Assembly: GCA_001028815.1 (NCBI GenBank)
Contig: LDJB01000001.1
Span: 449,634-513,633 of the forward strand
From: Peptococcaceae bacterium 1109
GTDB lineage: Bacteria > Bacillota > Limnochordia > Darwinibacteriales > Darwinibacteriaceae
Direction: 5' to 3'
Length of the DNA: 64,000 bases
Part shown: piece after piece, positions 52,216 through 60,340 of the stretch
Numbering within the stretch: position 1 is the first letter of the stretch
Layout of the letters: every line of letters begins with the position of its first letter
Translations under genes and position numbers: made by a program
Notes under the pieces: model-generated
Databases searched by the model: none
What the model was told of the DNA's origin: nothing
The model's input: the letters and a program-made list of their open reading frames with translations, nothing else

Positions 52216-53154
52216 TTGATCATCTTTGACGGACACATTGATACATTGCTGCAGATGCTGCATAGCGGGAAAAACCTCTCGGACTCGGAAGGGCATGTAA
52301 GCCTAGAGAAGCTAATCGAAGGGCGGGTTTCCGCCCAAATTTTTGCTGTTTTTGTGGAACCTGTTTTTTGCCAGGGCATGGCACTACACAGGGGCCTTGA
52401 AATGATCGACTTGTTTTGGGGAATGCTCGCGGAGAATCCAGAAGCGTTGGGTTTTGCAGGCAGCGGCAGCGCGGTACGGGACCTTCACAAACAGGGTAAG
52501 GTGGCCTGTATGCTAGCATTGGAAGGTGGAGAAGTCCTCCAAGGCAGCCTGGCCCATCTGCGGACGCTTTACCGCCTGGGGGTGCGGATTCTCACTCTTA
52601 CCTGGAACTACCGCAACGCTCTCGGGAACGGCCAGGCCGAAGGCACAGAAAGCGGGGGTTTGAGTCCCTTTGGCCGAGCTGTAGTGAAGGAGATGAACCG
52701 GCTGGGCATGCTGATTGACGTTTCCCACCTTAATGAGCCTGGCTTCTGGGATGTGCTTGAGCTCAGCGAGGCACCGGTGATCGCTTCTCATTCTTGCGCC
52801 CGGGTACTTAGGGATCATCCTCGGAACCTGACTGACGATCAAATCCGGGCAATAGCTGCCAAAGGCGGGGTAATCGGGGTCAACTTCTACCCGGGATTCC
52901 TCACCGAGGAGGGTGAAGCCACCCTGGACGATGTGATAAACCACATCGAGCACTTCATTGCCGTTGGCGGAGAGGACTGTGTAGGCCTAGGTTCTGATTT
53001 TGATGGGATTGACTCCACACCCGGGCAGCTGGCTGACTGCAGCACCCTGCCTAGAATTGCCCACCGCTTAGCGGAGCGAGGTTGGCCGAGAGAACTAATC
53101 GCCAAGGTGATGGGAGAGAACTTCCTGCGCATCACTGAACGGGTTCTCGGTTAA
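52216..53154 (+). CDS. Membrane dipeptidase family protein (peptidase M19)
   Basis: 312-aa zinc dipeptidase of the renal dipeptidase family, which hydrolyses dipeptides of mixed chirality. Metal-site segments are IFDGHIDTLLQM, the Glu of LALEGGEVL, LIDVSHLNEPGFWDV, VIASHSCARVLRDHPRNLTDDQI and VGLGSDFDGID. Bacterial members are often linked to peptide recycling. TTG 52216 lies behind GGAGGGG. No signal peptide, so cytosolic. A stand-alone gene between spoVS and dodecin. Confidence 0.93.
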   Translation: MIIFDGHIDTLLQMLHSGKNLSDSEGHVSLEKLIEGRVSAQIFAVFVEPVFCQGMALHRGLEMIDLFWGMLAENPEALGFAGSGSAVRDLHKQGKVACMLALEGGEVLQGSLAHLRTLYRLGVRILTLTWNYRNALGNGQAEGTESGGLSPFGRAVVKEMNRLGMLIDVSHLNEPGFWDVLELSEAPVIASHSCARVLRDHPRNLTDDQIRAIAAKGGVIGVNFYPGFLTEEGEATLDDVINHIEHFIAVGGEDCVGLGSDFDGIDSTPGQLADCSTLPRIAHRLAERGWPRELIAKVMGENFLRITERVLG

Positions 53155-53194
53155 ACTAACCCCGACACTATGATGGTGGGAAGGGGGTCAGTCT

Positions 53195-53404
53195 ATGAGT
53201 GTCATTAAAGTGGTTGAGCTTGTGGGCCAGTCCACAGAGGGCTGGGAAGAGGCTGTCTCTGAAGCAGTGCGGGAGGCTGCCAAGACCATCCGGCACATCA
53301 GTGGGGTGGAGGTTCTCAACTGGACCGGTGATGTGGACGAGAATGGTGAGATTGTAGAATATAAAGCGGATGTGCAGATTGCGTTCCGCGTAGAGGACAC
53401 GTAG
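53195..53404 (+). CDS. Dodecin
   Basis: 69-aa dodecin, which forms hollow 12-mers that store flavins. The full family pattern is present: VIKVVELVGQSTEGWEEAV, AAKTIRHISGVEVLNWTG with the Trp that stacks on flavin, and YKADVQIAFRVE. ATG 53195 follows AAGGGGG. A strong terminator ends the single-gene transcript. Confidence 0.95.
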   Translation: MSVIKVVELVGQSTEGWEEAVSEAVREAAKTIRHISGVEVLNWTGDVDENGEIVEYKADVQIAFRVEDT

Positions 53405-53408
53405 AGAT

Positions 53409-53440
53409 AAGGCGGCTCGGATAAGGGAGCCGCCTTTTGG
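53409..53440 (+). terminator. Terminator after the dodecin gene
   Basis: AAGGCGGCTC and GAGCCGCCTT pair perfectly over 10 bp around an 8-base loop and are followed by TT. It begins 4 nt after the dodecin stop. Confidence 0.85.
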
Positions 53441-53479
53441 CTATACTACCCCTAAAACCAATGAAATGGGGTGGCAGGA

Positions 53480-53812
53480 ATGGATTGGCTTGGTGCCGTG
53501 GTGCGGTTTGTTGTCTCAGCACTCGTCCTTATGCTGGTGGGGCTGATCGTCCCAGGGTTCGGCACTCTCGGATTCTGGCAGGCCCTCTTGGCCGCTATCG
53601 TGATTGCGGCCATGGGCTGGGTGGTGGAAAGCGTCTTCGGGAGAAACATCTCTCCCTACGGCCGAGGGATAGTTGGCTTCTTGGTGTCTGCAGCAGTTAT
53701 CTGGGCTGCGCAGTTTTTCGTGCCAGAGATGTCCGTATCCCTCATCGGTGCGCTCATCGCTGCCTTTGCCATTGGGGTTATTGACATGTTTGTACCTACT
53801 GCAATTCGGTAA
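53480..53812 (+). CDS. Small membrane protein of the phage-holin IV/YvlD-like family
   Basis: 110-aa protein with four membrane segments (DWLGAVVRFVVSALVLMLVGLIVPG, WQALLAAIVIAAMGWVVESVFG, GFLVSAAVIWAAQFFVP, LIGALIAAFAIGVIDMFV). The pattern with GWVVESVFGR fits the family annotated as holin superfamily IV, which in bacterial chromosomes is not phage-related; function unknown. ATG 53480 is preferred over GTG 53471 by spacing to GGGGTGG. It has its own terminator and precedes the spoVAF-like gene. Confidence 0.8.
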   Translation: MDWLGAVVRFVVSALVLMLVGLIVPGFGTLGFWQALLAAIVIAAMGWVVESVFGRNISPYGRGIVGFLVSAAVIWAAQFFVPEMSVSLIGALIAAFAIGVIDMFVPTAIR

Positions 53813-53827
53813 CTTCGCCAAGTCGCA

Positions 53828-53858
53828 AAGCGCTCTTTGCCGTTAAAGGGCGCTTCTT
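53828..53858 (+). terminator. Terminator after the small membrane protein gene
   Basis: AAGCGCTCTTT and AAAGGGCGCTT pair over 11 positions with one wobble, followed by CTTTG. It lies 15 nt after the stop codon and 27 bp before the spoVAF-like gene. Confidence 0.7.
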
Positions 53859-53885
53859 TGCGTATCTCTTAGTAGGAGAAATGGG

Positions 53886-55358
53886 ATGAAACAGGCAAAA
53901 CCGGCTGTTAAGAAGCTTGCGGAAAACTTGGACTTCATCAAGGAAAAGCTGGGCTACGGAGTCACTTTTGATCTGTTGGTTCGGGAGATTACGGTCGGGG
54001 GCAAGCGGGCCGCCCTTGTCTTTCTTGACGGCTTTGTGAACGACAATGCGGTCATTGAGATCATGAAGCGCCTCTTAGACGTCCCCCGGGGTGGACTGGC
54101 GGTGAATGCAGCGGAGCACGTGCTCCACGATTATCTCCCTTTTTTCGAAGTGAGCTGGGTAGAAGACTTGAATGAGGCCTGCAATGAAGTCCTCGCGGGC
54201 CCAATGCTTCTTCTCATAGACGGTCTTGCTAAGATTTTTGTGGTAGACGTCCGCCAGTATCAGGTACGGAGCATCGAGGAACCGGACCTCGAGAGGGTAA
54301 CCAGAGGTTCGCGCGAAGGCTTTGTGGAAACTGGGCTGTTTAACGTGAACCTCATTCGCCGGCGGGTGAGGGATCCAAATCTCCGTTTTGAAGTGCTCAC
54401 AGTGGGTGAACGTTCTCAAACGGATATCATGGTGGGGTACATCGCGGATATCGCCAGCCCAGAGATAGTCGCTGAGGTGAAGGAGCGCATCAGTCATATT
54501 GACCGCGATGCAATTCCCATGGGTGGTAAGAACCTCGAGGAATACATCCTGGGCACTAAACTCAATCCCCTGCCTGTCACACGCTATACGGAGCGCCCCG
54601 ATGTGGCCGCGGCCCACTTGTACGAGGGGCACGTGATCATTATTGTGGATACCACTCCCTTCGCCTTAATTGTGCCCAGCACTCTTTGGCATTTCACCCA
54701 GCACGCAGAAGAGTACTTCCAAAATCCCCCAGTGGGGACGTACCTCCGCTGGGTGCGCACTCTGGGTATCTTCCTGTCTCTTGTTCTGATCCCCGTGTGG
54801 TATCTTTTGGCCACAAGCTCAAGTCTTCCCGAATGGATCAACTTCATTGGGCCCAAGGAGCCCGGCAGGGTGCCCCTCTGGCTGCAGTTTCTCATGCTGG
54901 AAATCGGGTTGGACCTGCTGCGTATGGCCCTGGTGCATACCCCCAATGCCTTGGCAACGTCCCTCGGTTTGGTGGGGGCCATCCTCTTAGGGGAGCTGGC
55001 CATTGAAACAGGGCTCTTCACTTCAGAGGCCATCCTTTATACAGCCTTGGTGGCGGTAGGTACCTTTGCCACGCCCAGTTTGGAATTTTCCCTAGCCATA
55101 AGGCTTTTCCGCTATTTCTTGTTCTTAGGAAGCGTCCTGTTTCGCTGGTGGGGTTTGGGAGGAGCATTCCTGATCTCCATTTTGATAATGGGCCTGACAA
55201 AGTCCTTCGGAGTGCCCTATCTCTGGCCTCTGATCCCCTTTGACTGGCCTGCTCTCCTGCGCATCATCTTCCGCTATCCCATTCCCAATGTGTCAATCAG
55301 GCCCCGCATGACCAAACCCGGGGACATGTGGGCAACCCCGCGACACAAGCGTCGCTAA
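53886..55358 (+). CDS. SpoVAF/GerA-family spore germination membrane protein
   Basis: 490-aa inner-membrane protein of the spore. The soluble N-terminal half has the SpoVAF-like ENLDFIKEKLGYGVTFDLLVREI and the GerA-family HVIIIVDTTPFALIVPSTLWHF, RYTERPDVAAAHLYEGH; the C-terminal part has about five membrane segments ending in SKSFG-type LTKSFGVPYLWPLIPFDWPAL. SpoVAF forms a channel with FigP in Bacillus that speeds germination. The N-terminal IREI/GGK block favours SpoVAF over nutrient-receptor A subunits. The other spoVA genes are not in the window, so it is an orphan here. A short ribosome binding site (TAGGAG) precedes ATG 53886. Confidence 0.88.
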   Translation: MKQAKPAVKKLAENLDFIKEKLGYGVTFDLLVREITVGGKRAALVFLDGFVNDNAVIEIMKRLLDVPRGGLAVNAAEHVLHDYLPFFEVSWVEDLNEACNEVLAGPMLLLIDGLAKIFVVDVRQYQVRSIEEPDLERVTRGSREGFVETGLFNVNLIRRRVRDPNLRFEVLTVGERSQTDIMVGYIADIASPEIVAEVKERISHIDRDAIPMGGKNLEEYILGTKLNPLPVTRYTERPDVAAAHLYEGHVIIIVDTTPFALIVPSTLWHFTQHAEEYFQNPPVGTYLRWVRTLGIFLSLVLIPVWYLLATSSSLPEWINFIGPKEPGRVPLWLQFLMLEIGLDLLRMALVHTPNALATSLGLVGAILLGELAIETGLFTSEAILYTALVAVGTFATPSLEFSLAIRLFRYFLFLGSVLFRWWGLGGAFLISILIMGLTKSFGVPYLWPLIPFDWPALLRIIFRYPIPNVSIRPRMTKPGDMWATPRHKRR

Positions 55359-55372
55359 CGGGGGGTGGGGAA

Positions 55373-56287
55373 ATGGAACAGGTCATCGGGGTCCCCAGAG
55401 GGTTGGATTACTACCTATTCTATCCCTTCTGGCAGCATTTTCTTGCGAGTTTGGGCCTGGGAACTGTGGTCTCACCGCCCACCAACAAGGCCATCGTGGA
55501 CCTCGGCGCAACACACGCCGTGGATGGGTGCTGCCTACCTCTGAAGGTCTACTTGGGCCATGTATTAACCCTTGCGGAGCAGGGGATCACCGCGTTCTTC
55601 GTCCCGCGGATCGTGGGCATCGCCAGAAGAGAATACATATGCCCCTATTTCCTGGGGCTTCCTGATTTCATCTCCCACTATCTACCCAGGAAAGGTACGG
55701 AAGTGATTTCCCCGGTTGTGGACTTCCGCCGAGGGGAGTTGGCCGCTGCAAAAGAACTGATCCGCTTTGGTGCTCGCTACGTCCCGTGGCCTGAGGCTGC
55801 CCGGGCGTACTATAGTGCCTGGCTGGCCTTTCGCTCATGGCGGCAGCGCCAAATCACCGCCGTTGCTCCGGAGAGGCTAACGGTGTTAGTCTTGGGGCAC
55901 CGCTATCTCGTGGATGACAGTTTCCTCAATCAAGGTGTTATGGGCCGGCTCCATCAGGCAGGGGCCCAGGCCATCACCTCTTACCAACTCCCCGAGGCGT
56001 TCCTCAGCAAAGGGGCCAAGCGATTAGGGAAGCGCATGTTCTGGACATCGGGGCGCCAGTCCTTGGGTGCTCTAGAGGAGTGTCTGGGCAAGGTGGATGG
56101 GGTCATTACGTTGGCTGCTTTTGCCTGCGGGACAGACTCCCTGGTGACCGACTTGATCCAGCGCCGAGCGCGACAGGCGGGGGTTCCCAACCTTCTCCTC
56201 TATGTGGACGAGCAGACTGGGGAGGCGGGGATCGGTACGCGGTTGGAAGCATTTGTAGACATGCTGGTGAGGAGCAAACAGAGGTGA
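55373..56287 (+). CDS. Acyl-CoA dehydratase activase-related protein (DUF2229), first copy
   Basis: 304-aa cytosolic protein of the DUF2229 family found beside or fused to BcrA/HgdC-type activases; its reaction is unknown. Conserved Cys in VDGCCLPLKVYLGH, REYICPYFLGLPDF and LAAFACGTDSLVTDLI suggest an iron-sulfur or metal site. ATG 55373 has GGGGGGTGGGG just upstream; the track start at 55328 lies in the spoVAF-like gene. It resembles the next gene along its length (PPTNK...LPLK near the start, VDEQTGEAGIGTRLEAF at the end). Stop and next start overlap as GTGA. Confidence 0.85.
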   Translation: MEQVIGVPRGLDYYLFYPFWQHFLASLGLGTVVSPPTNKAIVDLGATHAVDGCCLPLKVYLGHVLTLAEQGITAFFVPRIVGIARREYICPYFLGLPDFISHYLPRKGTEVISPVVDFRRGELAAAKELIRFGARYVPWPEAARAYYSAWLAFRSWRQRQITAVAPERLTVLVLGHRYLVDDSFLNQGVMGRLHQAGAQAITSYQLPEAFLSKGAKRLGKRMFWTSGRQSLGALEECLGKVDGVITLAAFACGTDSLVTDLIQRRARQAGVPNLLLYVDEQTGEAGIGTRLEAFVDMLVRSKQR

Positions 56288-57375
56288 AGATCACATTTCC
56301 CCACATGGGTTCGCTCTACATTGCGGTGGAAGCCCTTTTGCAGGAGTTGGGCCACGATGTTGTGGTTCCTCCACCAACTACCAAGAGGACGCTAGAACTG
56401 GGAGTTAGGTACGGGCCGGAAGTGGCCTGCCTGCCCTTTAAGGTCATGATTGGCAACCTATTGGAGGCCCGGGCTCTAGGGGCAGATACAGTCCTGATGA
56501 TTGGCGGCACCGGCCCGTGCCGGTTGGGTTACTACGCGGAAGTGCAGCGCCAGATTTTGGAAGAGCTGGGCACTGGGTTAGAGGTGCTGGTGTTAGAGCA
56601 GCCTCTCGAAAACCCGGCCCGCCTTCGGGGGGATTTGCGTGAGCTTTTCCGCGGACGGCGGGTGAGCAGGTTGCCCTGGGCGCTGTATATTGCTTGGGAG
56701 AAGCTGAAGGCATGCGAGGCATTGGAGGAGCTAGCTCTAGTGGTGCGGCCTCGGGAAAAGGCCCTTGGCCTCACTAGCCAAGTGCTTGCCCAGGCACTTA
56801 GGGAGGTCCGGGAGGCTGGGGGAGTGCGCGCGGTGCACCAAGCACTGAAGCTGGGTAAGGTAGCCCTGAGAGACACTGGCGCCCCAGGGAAGGATAGGGT
56901 GCACCGCATCGGCGTGGTGGGAGAGATCTACACAGTCTTAGAGCCCTTCGTCAATCTTCGCCTTGAAGAGCGCCTCGGACAGCTTGGCGCTGAAGTGGTG
57001 CGCACTATTAGTGTCGTGGAATGGGTGAGAAATCATGTGCTCAAAGGAAGTGTTGGGCTTTACAAGACCACTAAGCTAGAGCGCTCCGCCGTGGGGTACC
57101 TTCGGGGCTGGATTGGCGGCCATGGCCTCGAGTCTGTTGCTCGAGCTAACGACTTAGCCGCAGACGGTGTGGATGGGGTAGTACACATTTTGCCCTTCAC
57201 CTGTATGCCTGAGGTAGTGGCCCAGGCCATCCTGGAGGGCGTTGCCCGGGATCGTGAGGTTCCCATCCTCAGCTTGGTTGTGGACGAGCACACGGCGGAA
57301 GCGGGTTTCCAGACTCGCCTGGAAGCCTTTATGGACCTCATCCGGCGTAGCGAAAGGTGGGCTGTCCATGTGTGA
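56284..57375 (+). CDS. Acyl-CoA dehydratase activase-related protein (DUF2229-like), second copy
   Basis: 363-aa paralogue of the preceding protein. Shared landmarks: PPPTTKRTLELGV, VACLPFKVMIGNLLEA, IGGTGPCRLGYYAE, VVHILPFTCMPEVVAQAIL, and VDEHTAEAGFQTRLEAFMDLI. The middle (about residues 110-210) is larger than in the first copy and helical. GTG 56284 is chosen because it overlaps the upstream stop by 4 nt; the track start at 56080 is an artefact inside the upstream gene. The pair looks like a duplicated gene whose products could form a hetero-oligomer; its activity is unknown. Confidence 0.85.
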   Translation: MKITFPHMGSLYIAVEALLQELGHDVVVPPPTTKRTLELGVRYGPEVACLPFKVMIGNLLEARALGADTVLMIGGTGPCRLGYYAEVQRQILEELGTGLEVLVLEQPLENPARLRGDLRELFRGRRVSRLPWALYIAWEKLKACEALEELALVVRPREKALGLTSQVLAQALREVREAGGVRAVHQALKLGKVALRDTGAPGKDRVHRIGVVGEIYTVLEPFVNLRLEERLGQLGAEVVRTISVVEWVRNHVLKGSVGLYKTTKLERSAVGYLRGWIGGHGLESVARANDLAADGVDGVVHILPFTCMPEVVAQAILEGVARDREVPILSLVVDEHTAEAGFQTRLEAFMDLIRRSERWAVHV

Positions 57376-58348
57376 GAGGGCGGTGTTTCTCGGCGTGGAT
57401 CTTGGTTCAGTGAGCACAAACCTGGTCCTGCTAGATCCCTACACAGACGAAGTAGTGGTCAAGCTCTACCTTCGCACCAATGGTGCTCCCATCCAGGCAC
57501 TGGTGAAGGGCATGAAACAACTTGCGGATAGAGGTCCTTGGGAAGTGTTGGGAGTGGGAACCACGGGGAGCGGCCGCCAGCTGGCAGCTGCCATTCTCGG
57601 TGCAGACGTGGTTAAGAATGAGATTACTGCCCACGCGGTGGCTGCCATCAAGCACAACCCCGCCACATCCACTGTGATTGAAATCGGGGGACAGGATTCC
57701 AAAATCATTCTGATACGGAACGGGGTTGTACATGACTTCGCCATGAACACTATCTGCGCGGCAGGTACTGGTGCGTTCCTCGACCAGCAGGCAGCTAGGC
57801 TGGGGATAGCCATCGAGGAGTTTGGAAATCTGGCTCTCCAGAGTCAGCATGCGGTGAGAATAGCGGGGCGCTGCACAGTGTTTGCGGAGTCAGATATGAT
57901 TCACAAACAGCAGCTAGGCCACGGCGTGGCGGACATTCTCGCGGGGCTTTGCCAAGCCATGGTGCGCAATTATCTCAGTAATGTGGCGAAGGGAAAGCGC
58001 ATTGCCCCAGTGGTGCTTTTTCAGGGAGGCGTTGCTGCGAACACCGGCATCCGGAAAGCCCTCGAGAGTGCCTTGGGGATGGAGGTGGAGGTGCCGGACC
58101 ACTACGACGTGATGGGGGCAGTGGGGGCAGCAGTGCTGGCCAAGGAACGCTGGACAGGAGCTTCCCGAACCCGCTTTGCCGGCTTTGCCATCGGGGACAG
58201 CTCCTTTGCCAGTACGAGCTGGGAGTGCAGTGACTGTCCAAATCACTGTGAAATAGTCCAGATCGCCCGCGATGGGACGCCCTTAGCCTGCTGGGGTTCT
58301 CGCTGCGGAAAGCACCAGCTTGCAGGGGTCGAAAATGGCTCTGCTTAG
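57368..58348 (+). CDS. BadF/BadG/BcrA/HgdC-type ATPase (acyl-CoA dehydratase activase family)
   Basis: 326-aa ASKHA-fold ATPase related to HgdC, the 'archerase' that feeds electrons to 2-hydroxyacyl-CoA dehydratases. It has phosphate loops LGVDLGSVSTNLVLLD and GVGTTGSGR, IEIGGQDSKIIL, and both cluster-ligand Cys of the family: NTICAAGTGAFLDQQ and GRCTVFAESDMIH. A Cys-rich C-terminal tail (WECSDCPNHCEIVQI, ACWGSRCGK) goes beyond classical HgdC. ATG 57368 overlaps the upstream stop by 8 nt. No dehydratase subunit genes are in the window, so the electron acceptor is unknown. Confidence 0.88.
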   Translation: MCERAVFLGVDLGSVSTNLVLLDPYTDEVVVKLYLRTNGAPIQALVKGMKQLADRGPWEVLGVGTTGSGRQLAAAILGADVVKNEITAHAVAAIKHNPATSTVIEIGGQDSKIILIRNGVVHDFAMNTICAAGTGAFLDQQAARLGIAIEEFGNLALQSQHAVRIAGRCTVFAESDMIHKQQLGHGVADILAGLCQAMVRNYLSNVAKGKRIAPVVLFQGGVAANTGIRKALESALGMEVEVPDHYDVMGAVGAAVLAKERWTGASRTRFAGFAIGDSSFASTSWECSDCPNHCEIVQIARDGTPLACWGSRCGKHQLAGVENGSA

Positions 58349-58427
58349 TGCAGGGCCTTTTTGTTGTCCCAAGATATGGCTTGTGGTATGATTGATTAGA
58401 ACCTCCACGCGAAGGGAGATGCCTTCG

Positions 58428-59045
58428 ATGCTTGATTTCCAGGCACTGCTGCTGGGAATCCCCGCACTGCTCCTTGCCATATCAGTGCACGAGTTTGCCC
58501 ATGGCTATGCAGCATACTTGTTGGGTGATCCTACAGCGAAATACCAAGGCCGGCTGACCCTCAATCCCCTGGCCCATCTCGACCCCATCGGTGCAATCAT
58601 GCTTTTAGTCTTCCGGTTTGGCTGGGCAAAACCTGTACAGATCAACCCGGCGTACTTCAAGAACCGCAAGCAGGGAACCTTAATCGTCTCCCTCGCGGGC
58701 CCGCTGTCGAACATCATTATGGCATGGCTGTTTTACAACTTGTGGCGGATTATACCCTATTATCTCCCCACGGCTACTTTGGCGCGCACTACCTACCTGT
58801 TCCTATACATCAATGTCCAGTATAATCTGGGCCTGGCTGCCTTTAACCTCCTTCCCATCCCGCCCTTAGATGGATCGAAAGTGGTGGCCAGCGTGCTTCC
58901 GCCCAAGTGGGAATACACGTTCCTGCGGCTTTCCATGTACGGTCCATTCCTGTTAATGCTGCTGCTCTGGACCGGTATGGCCCAGCGGATGCTAAATCCC
59001 GTCTTTAACACTCTAGCGCGGCTTATTTCCCGCCTGTCTTTTTAG
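58428..59045 (+). CDS. Site-2 protease family protein (peptidase M50)
   Basis: 205-aa intramembrane metalloprotease with five or so membrane segments. Zinc ligands: ISVHEFAHGYAAYLLG in helix 1 and NLLPIPPLDGSKV in the last core helix. No PDZ domain, so it belongs to the compact YwhC/RseP-lite group; the substrate is unknown. ATG 58428 is chosen over 58392 and 58419 by distance from GAAGGGAG. It is followed directly by scpA, a common arrangement in Bacillota. Confidence 0.92.
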   Translation: MLDFQALLLGIPALLLAISVHEFAHGYAAYLLGDPTAKYQGRLTLNPLAHLDPIGAIMLLVFRFGWAKPVQINPAYFKNRKQGTLIVSLAGPLSNIIMAWLFYNLWRIIPYYLPTATLARTTYLFLYINVQYNLGLAAFNLLPIPPLDGSKVVASVLPPKWEYTFLRLSMYGPFLLMLLLWTGMAQRMLNPVFNTLARLISRLSF

Positions 59046-59054
59046 GTGAAGTAC

Positions 59055-59780
59055 ATGGGTTACGTAGTTAAGCTGGAAGCATACGAAGGCCCCTTTGATT
59101 TGCTCCTCGACCTGATTGAGCAGAACCAGGTGGACATCTTGGACATACCCATTGCGGTCATCACCGAACAGTACCTGGAGTACCTCCATACGATGCAGGA
59201 ACGGGACCTGGCTATTGGGGGAGAGTTCTTAGTTATGGCCGCCACCTTGATCCGGATCAAGGCCAAGATGCTCCTTCCCCCAGAAGAGGTGGAGGAGGAA
59301 GAGGAGGAGCTAGAGGAACGGGACCCCAGGGAAGTGCTGGTGGAACAGCTCCTGCGCTACAAAGCATTCAAGGAAGTCGCGGCCAAGCTCACGGAGGGCT
59401 ACAACAGTGCCACGGGTTACTACACTCGGGGTGCGGTTCTGCCTCGGAGCGTTAAAACGCCCATTTTCACAAACTTGATCGGCAGCGTAACTCCCCGGGA
59501 CCTTGCATCCATGTTTGCTCAGCTGCTGAAGGATCTCCATGCAGAACCGCCAAGCCAGACCATTGTGCAGCGCATCTCCGTGGCCCAACGACTGGCAGAG
59601 ATCCGCATCTCCCTGGTGGGGCGGGACCGGATCGCCTTTAGCGAGTTGCTCCAGAAAAAGACCAGAGCTGAAGTGGTCGTCACCTTCCTGGCGGTTTTGG
59701 AACTCGTTCGCCTCCGGGAGATCCGGGTTCGCCAAACGTCGACTTTTGGTTATATCGAAATCGTGCCAGAATATCCATGA
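59055..59780 (+). CDS. scpA: Segregation and condensation protein A
   Basis: Kleisin subunit of the Smc-ScpAB condensin. It starts with the family YVVKLEAYEGPFDLLLDLIEQNQVDILDIPIA and has the central ATLIRIKAKMLLP and acidic linker EEVEEEEEELEERD, ending in a winged helix (VTFLAVLELVRLREIRVRQ). 241 aa. ATG 59055 is chosen (AGGTGA 6 nt upstream); GTG 59046 directly follows the previous stop with no ribosome binding site. Paired with scpB 13 bp downstream. Confidence 0.95.
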   Translation: MGYVVKLEAYEGPFDLLLDLIEQNQVDILDIPIAVITEQYLEYLHTMQERDLAIGGEFLVMAATLIRIKAKMLLPPEEVEEEEEELEERDPREVLVEQLLRYKAFKEVAAKLTEGYNSATGYYTRGAVLPRSVKTPIFTNLIGSVTPRDLASMFAQLLKDLHAEPPSQTIVQRISVAQRLAEIRISLVGRDRIAFSELLQKKTRAEVVVTFLAVLELVRLREIRVRQTSTFGYIEIVPEYP

Positions 59781-59793
59781 GGGGGGATAGATC

Positions 59794-60300
59794 ATGACAC
59801 TGCAGGAAGCGGAGCAAATCATTGAAGCTTTGATCTTTGCCGCGGATGAGCCCGTGAGCCCAGGGCGACTCGGGGAACTGTTGGAACTTGACCCAAAAAA
59901 CATTCCCGCCTTAGTGGAACGGATTCAGCAGCGGTATCAGGATGGCGGCCTCATGATTAGGGAAGTGGGGGGCGGGTACCAGATAGTCACAAAGCCGGAG
60001 TTTGCCCCCTGGATAGAGAAGCTTGGCCGCCCGGTAGTGCATGCCCCGCTCAGCCAGGCCAGCACCGAGACCCTGGCGATTATCGCGTATCGCCAGCCGG
60101 TTACAAAGGCAGAAATCGAGGAAATAAGGGGTGTGCGTTGCGACAGTGCGGTGAACAACCTCTTAGAACGGGGCCTCATCTGTGAGCTAGGCCGCAAGGA
60201 CGGCCCCGGCCGGCCCATCATGTACGGGGTGACTGAGAAGTTCCTGGTCCATTTCGGGCTGAAAAGCCTTGATGACCTGCCGCCAGTTAGCATAACATAA
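59794..60300 (+). CDS. scpB: Segregation and condensation protein B
   Basis: 168-aa ScpB with two winged-helix domains (EQIIEALIFAADEPVSPGRLGELL; ETLAIIAYRQPVTKAEIEEIRGV), binding partner of ScpA in Smc complexes. Ribosome binding site GAGGGGGG before ATG 59794. Typical length is about 190 aa; the C-terminal tail is a little short (ends at PPVSIT). Confidence 0.95.
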   Translation: MTLQEAEQIIEALIFAADEPVSPGRLGELLELDPKNIPALVERIQQRYQDGGLMIREVGGGYQIVTKPEFAPWIEKLGRPVVHAPLSQASTETLAIIAYRQPVTKAEIEEIRGVRCDSAVNNLLERGLICELGRKDGPGRPIMYGVTEKFLVHFGLKSLDDLPPVSIT

Positions 60301-60340
60301 GGGAAAATTGGCAAAGTAAGACTGAGTCGGGGTGATTAGG

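Noticed and set aside
53480-53812. Holin, as evidence of a prophage
   Set aside because: The family name is historical; no lysin, tail, integrase or other phage gene lies nearby.
56080-56283. N-terminal extension of the second DUF2229-like ORF
   Set aside because: It overlaps the first DUF2229 gene in another frame; the GTGA overlap at 56284 gives a family-like start.
57242-57367. N-terminal extension of the activase ORF
   Set aside because: It lies in the preceding gene; ATG 57368 gives the ASKHA start (FLGVDLGSVSTN) and the usual overlap.
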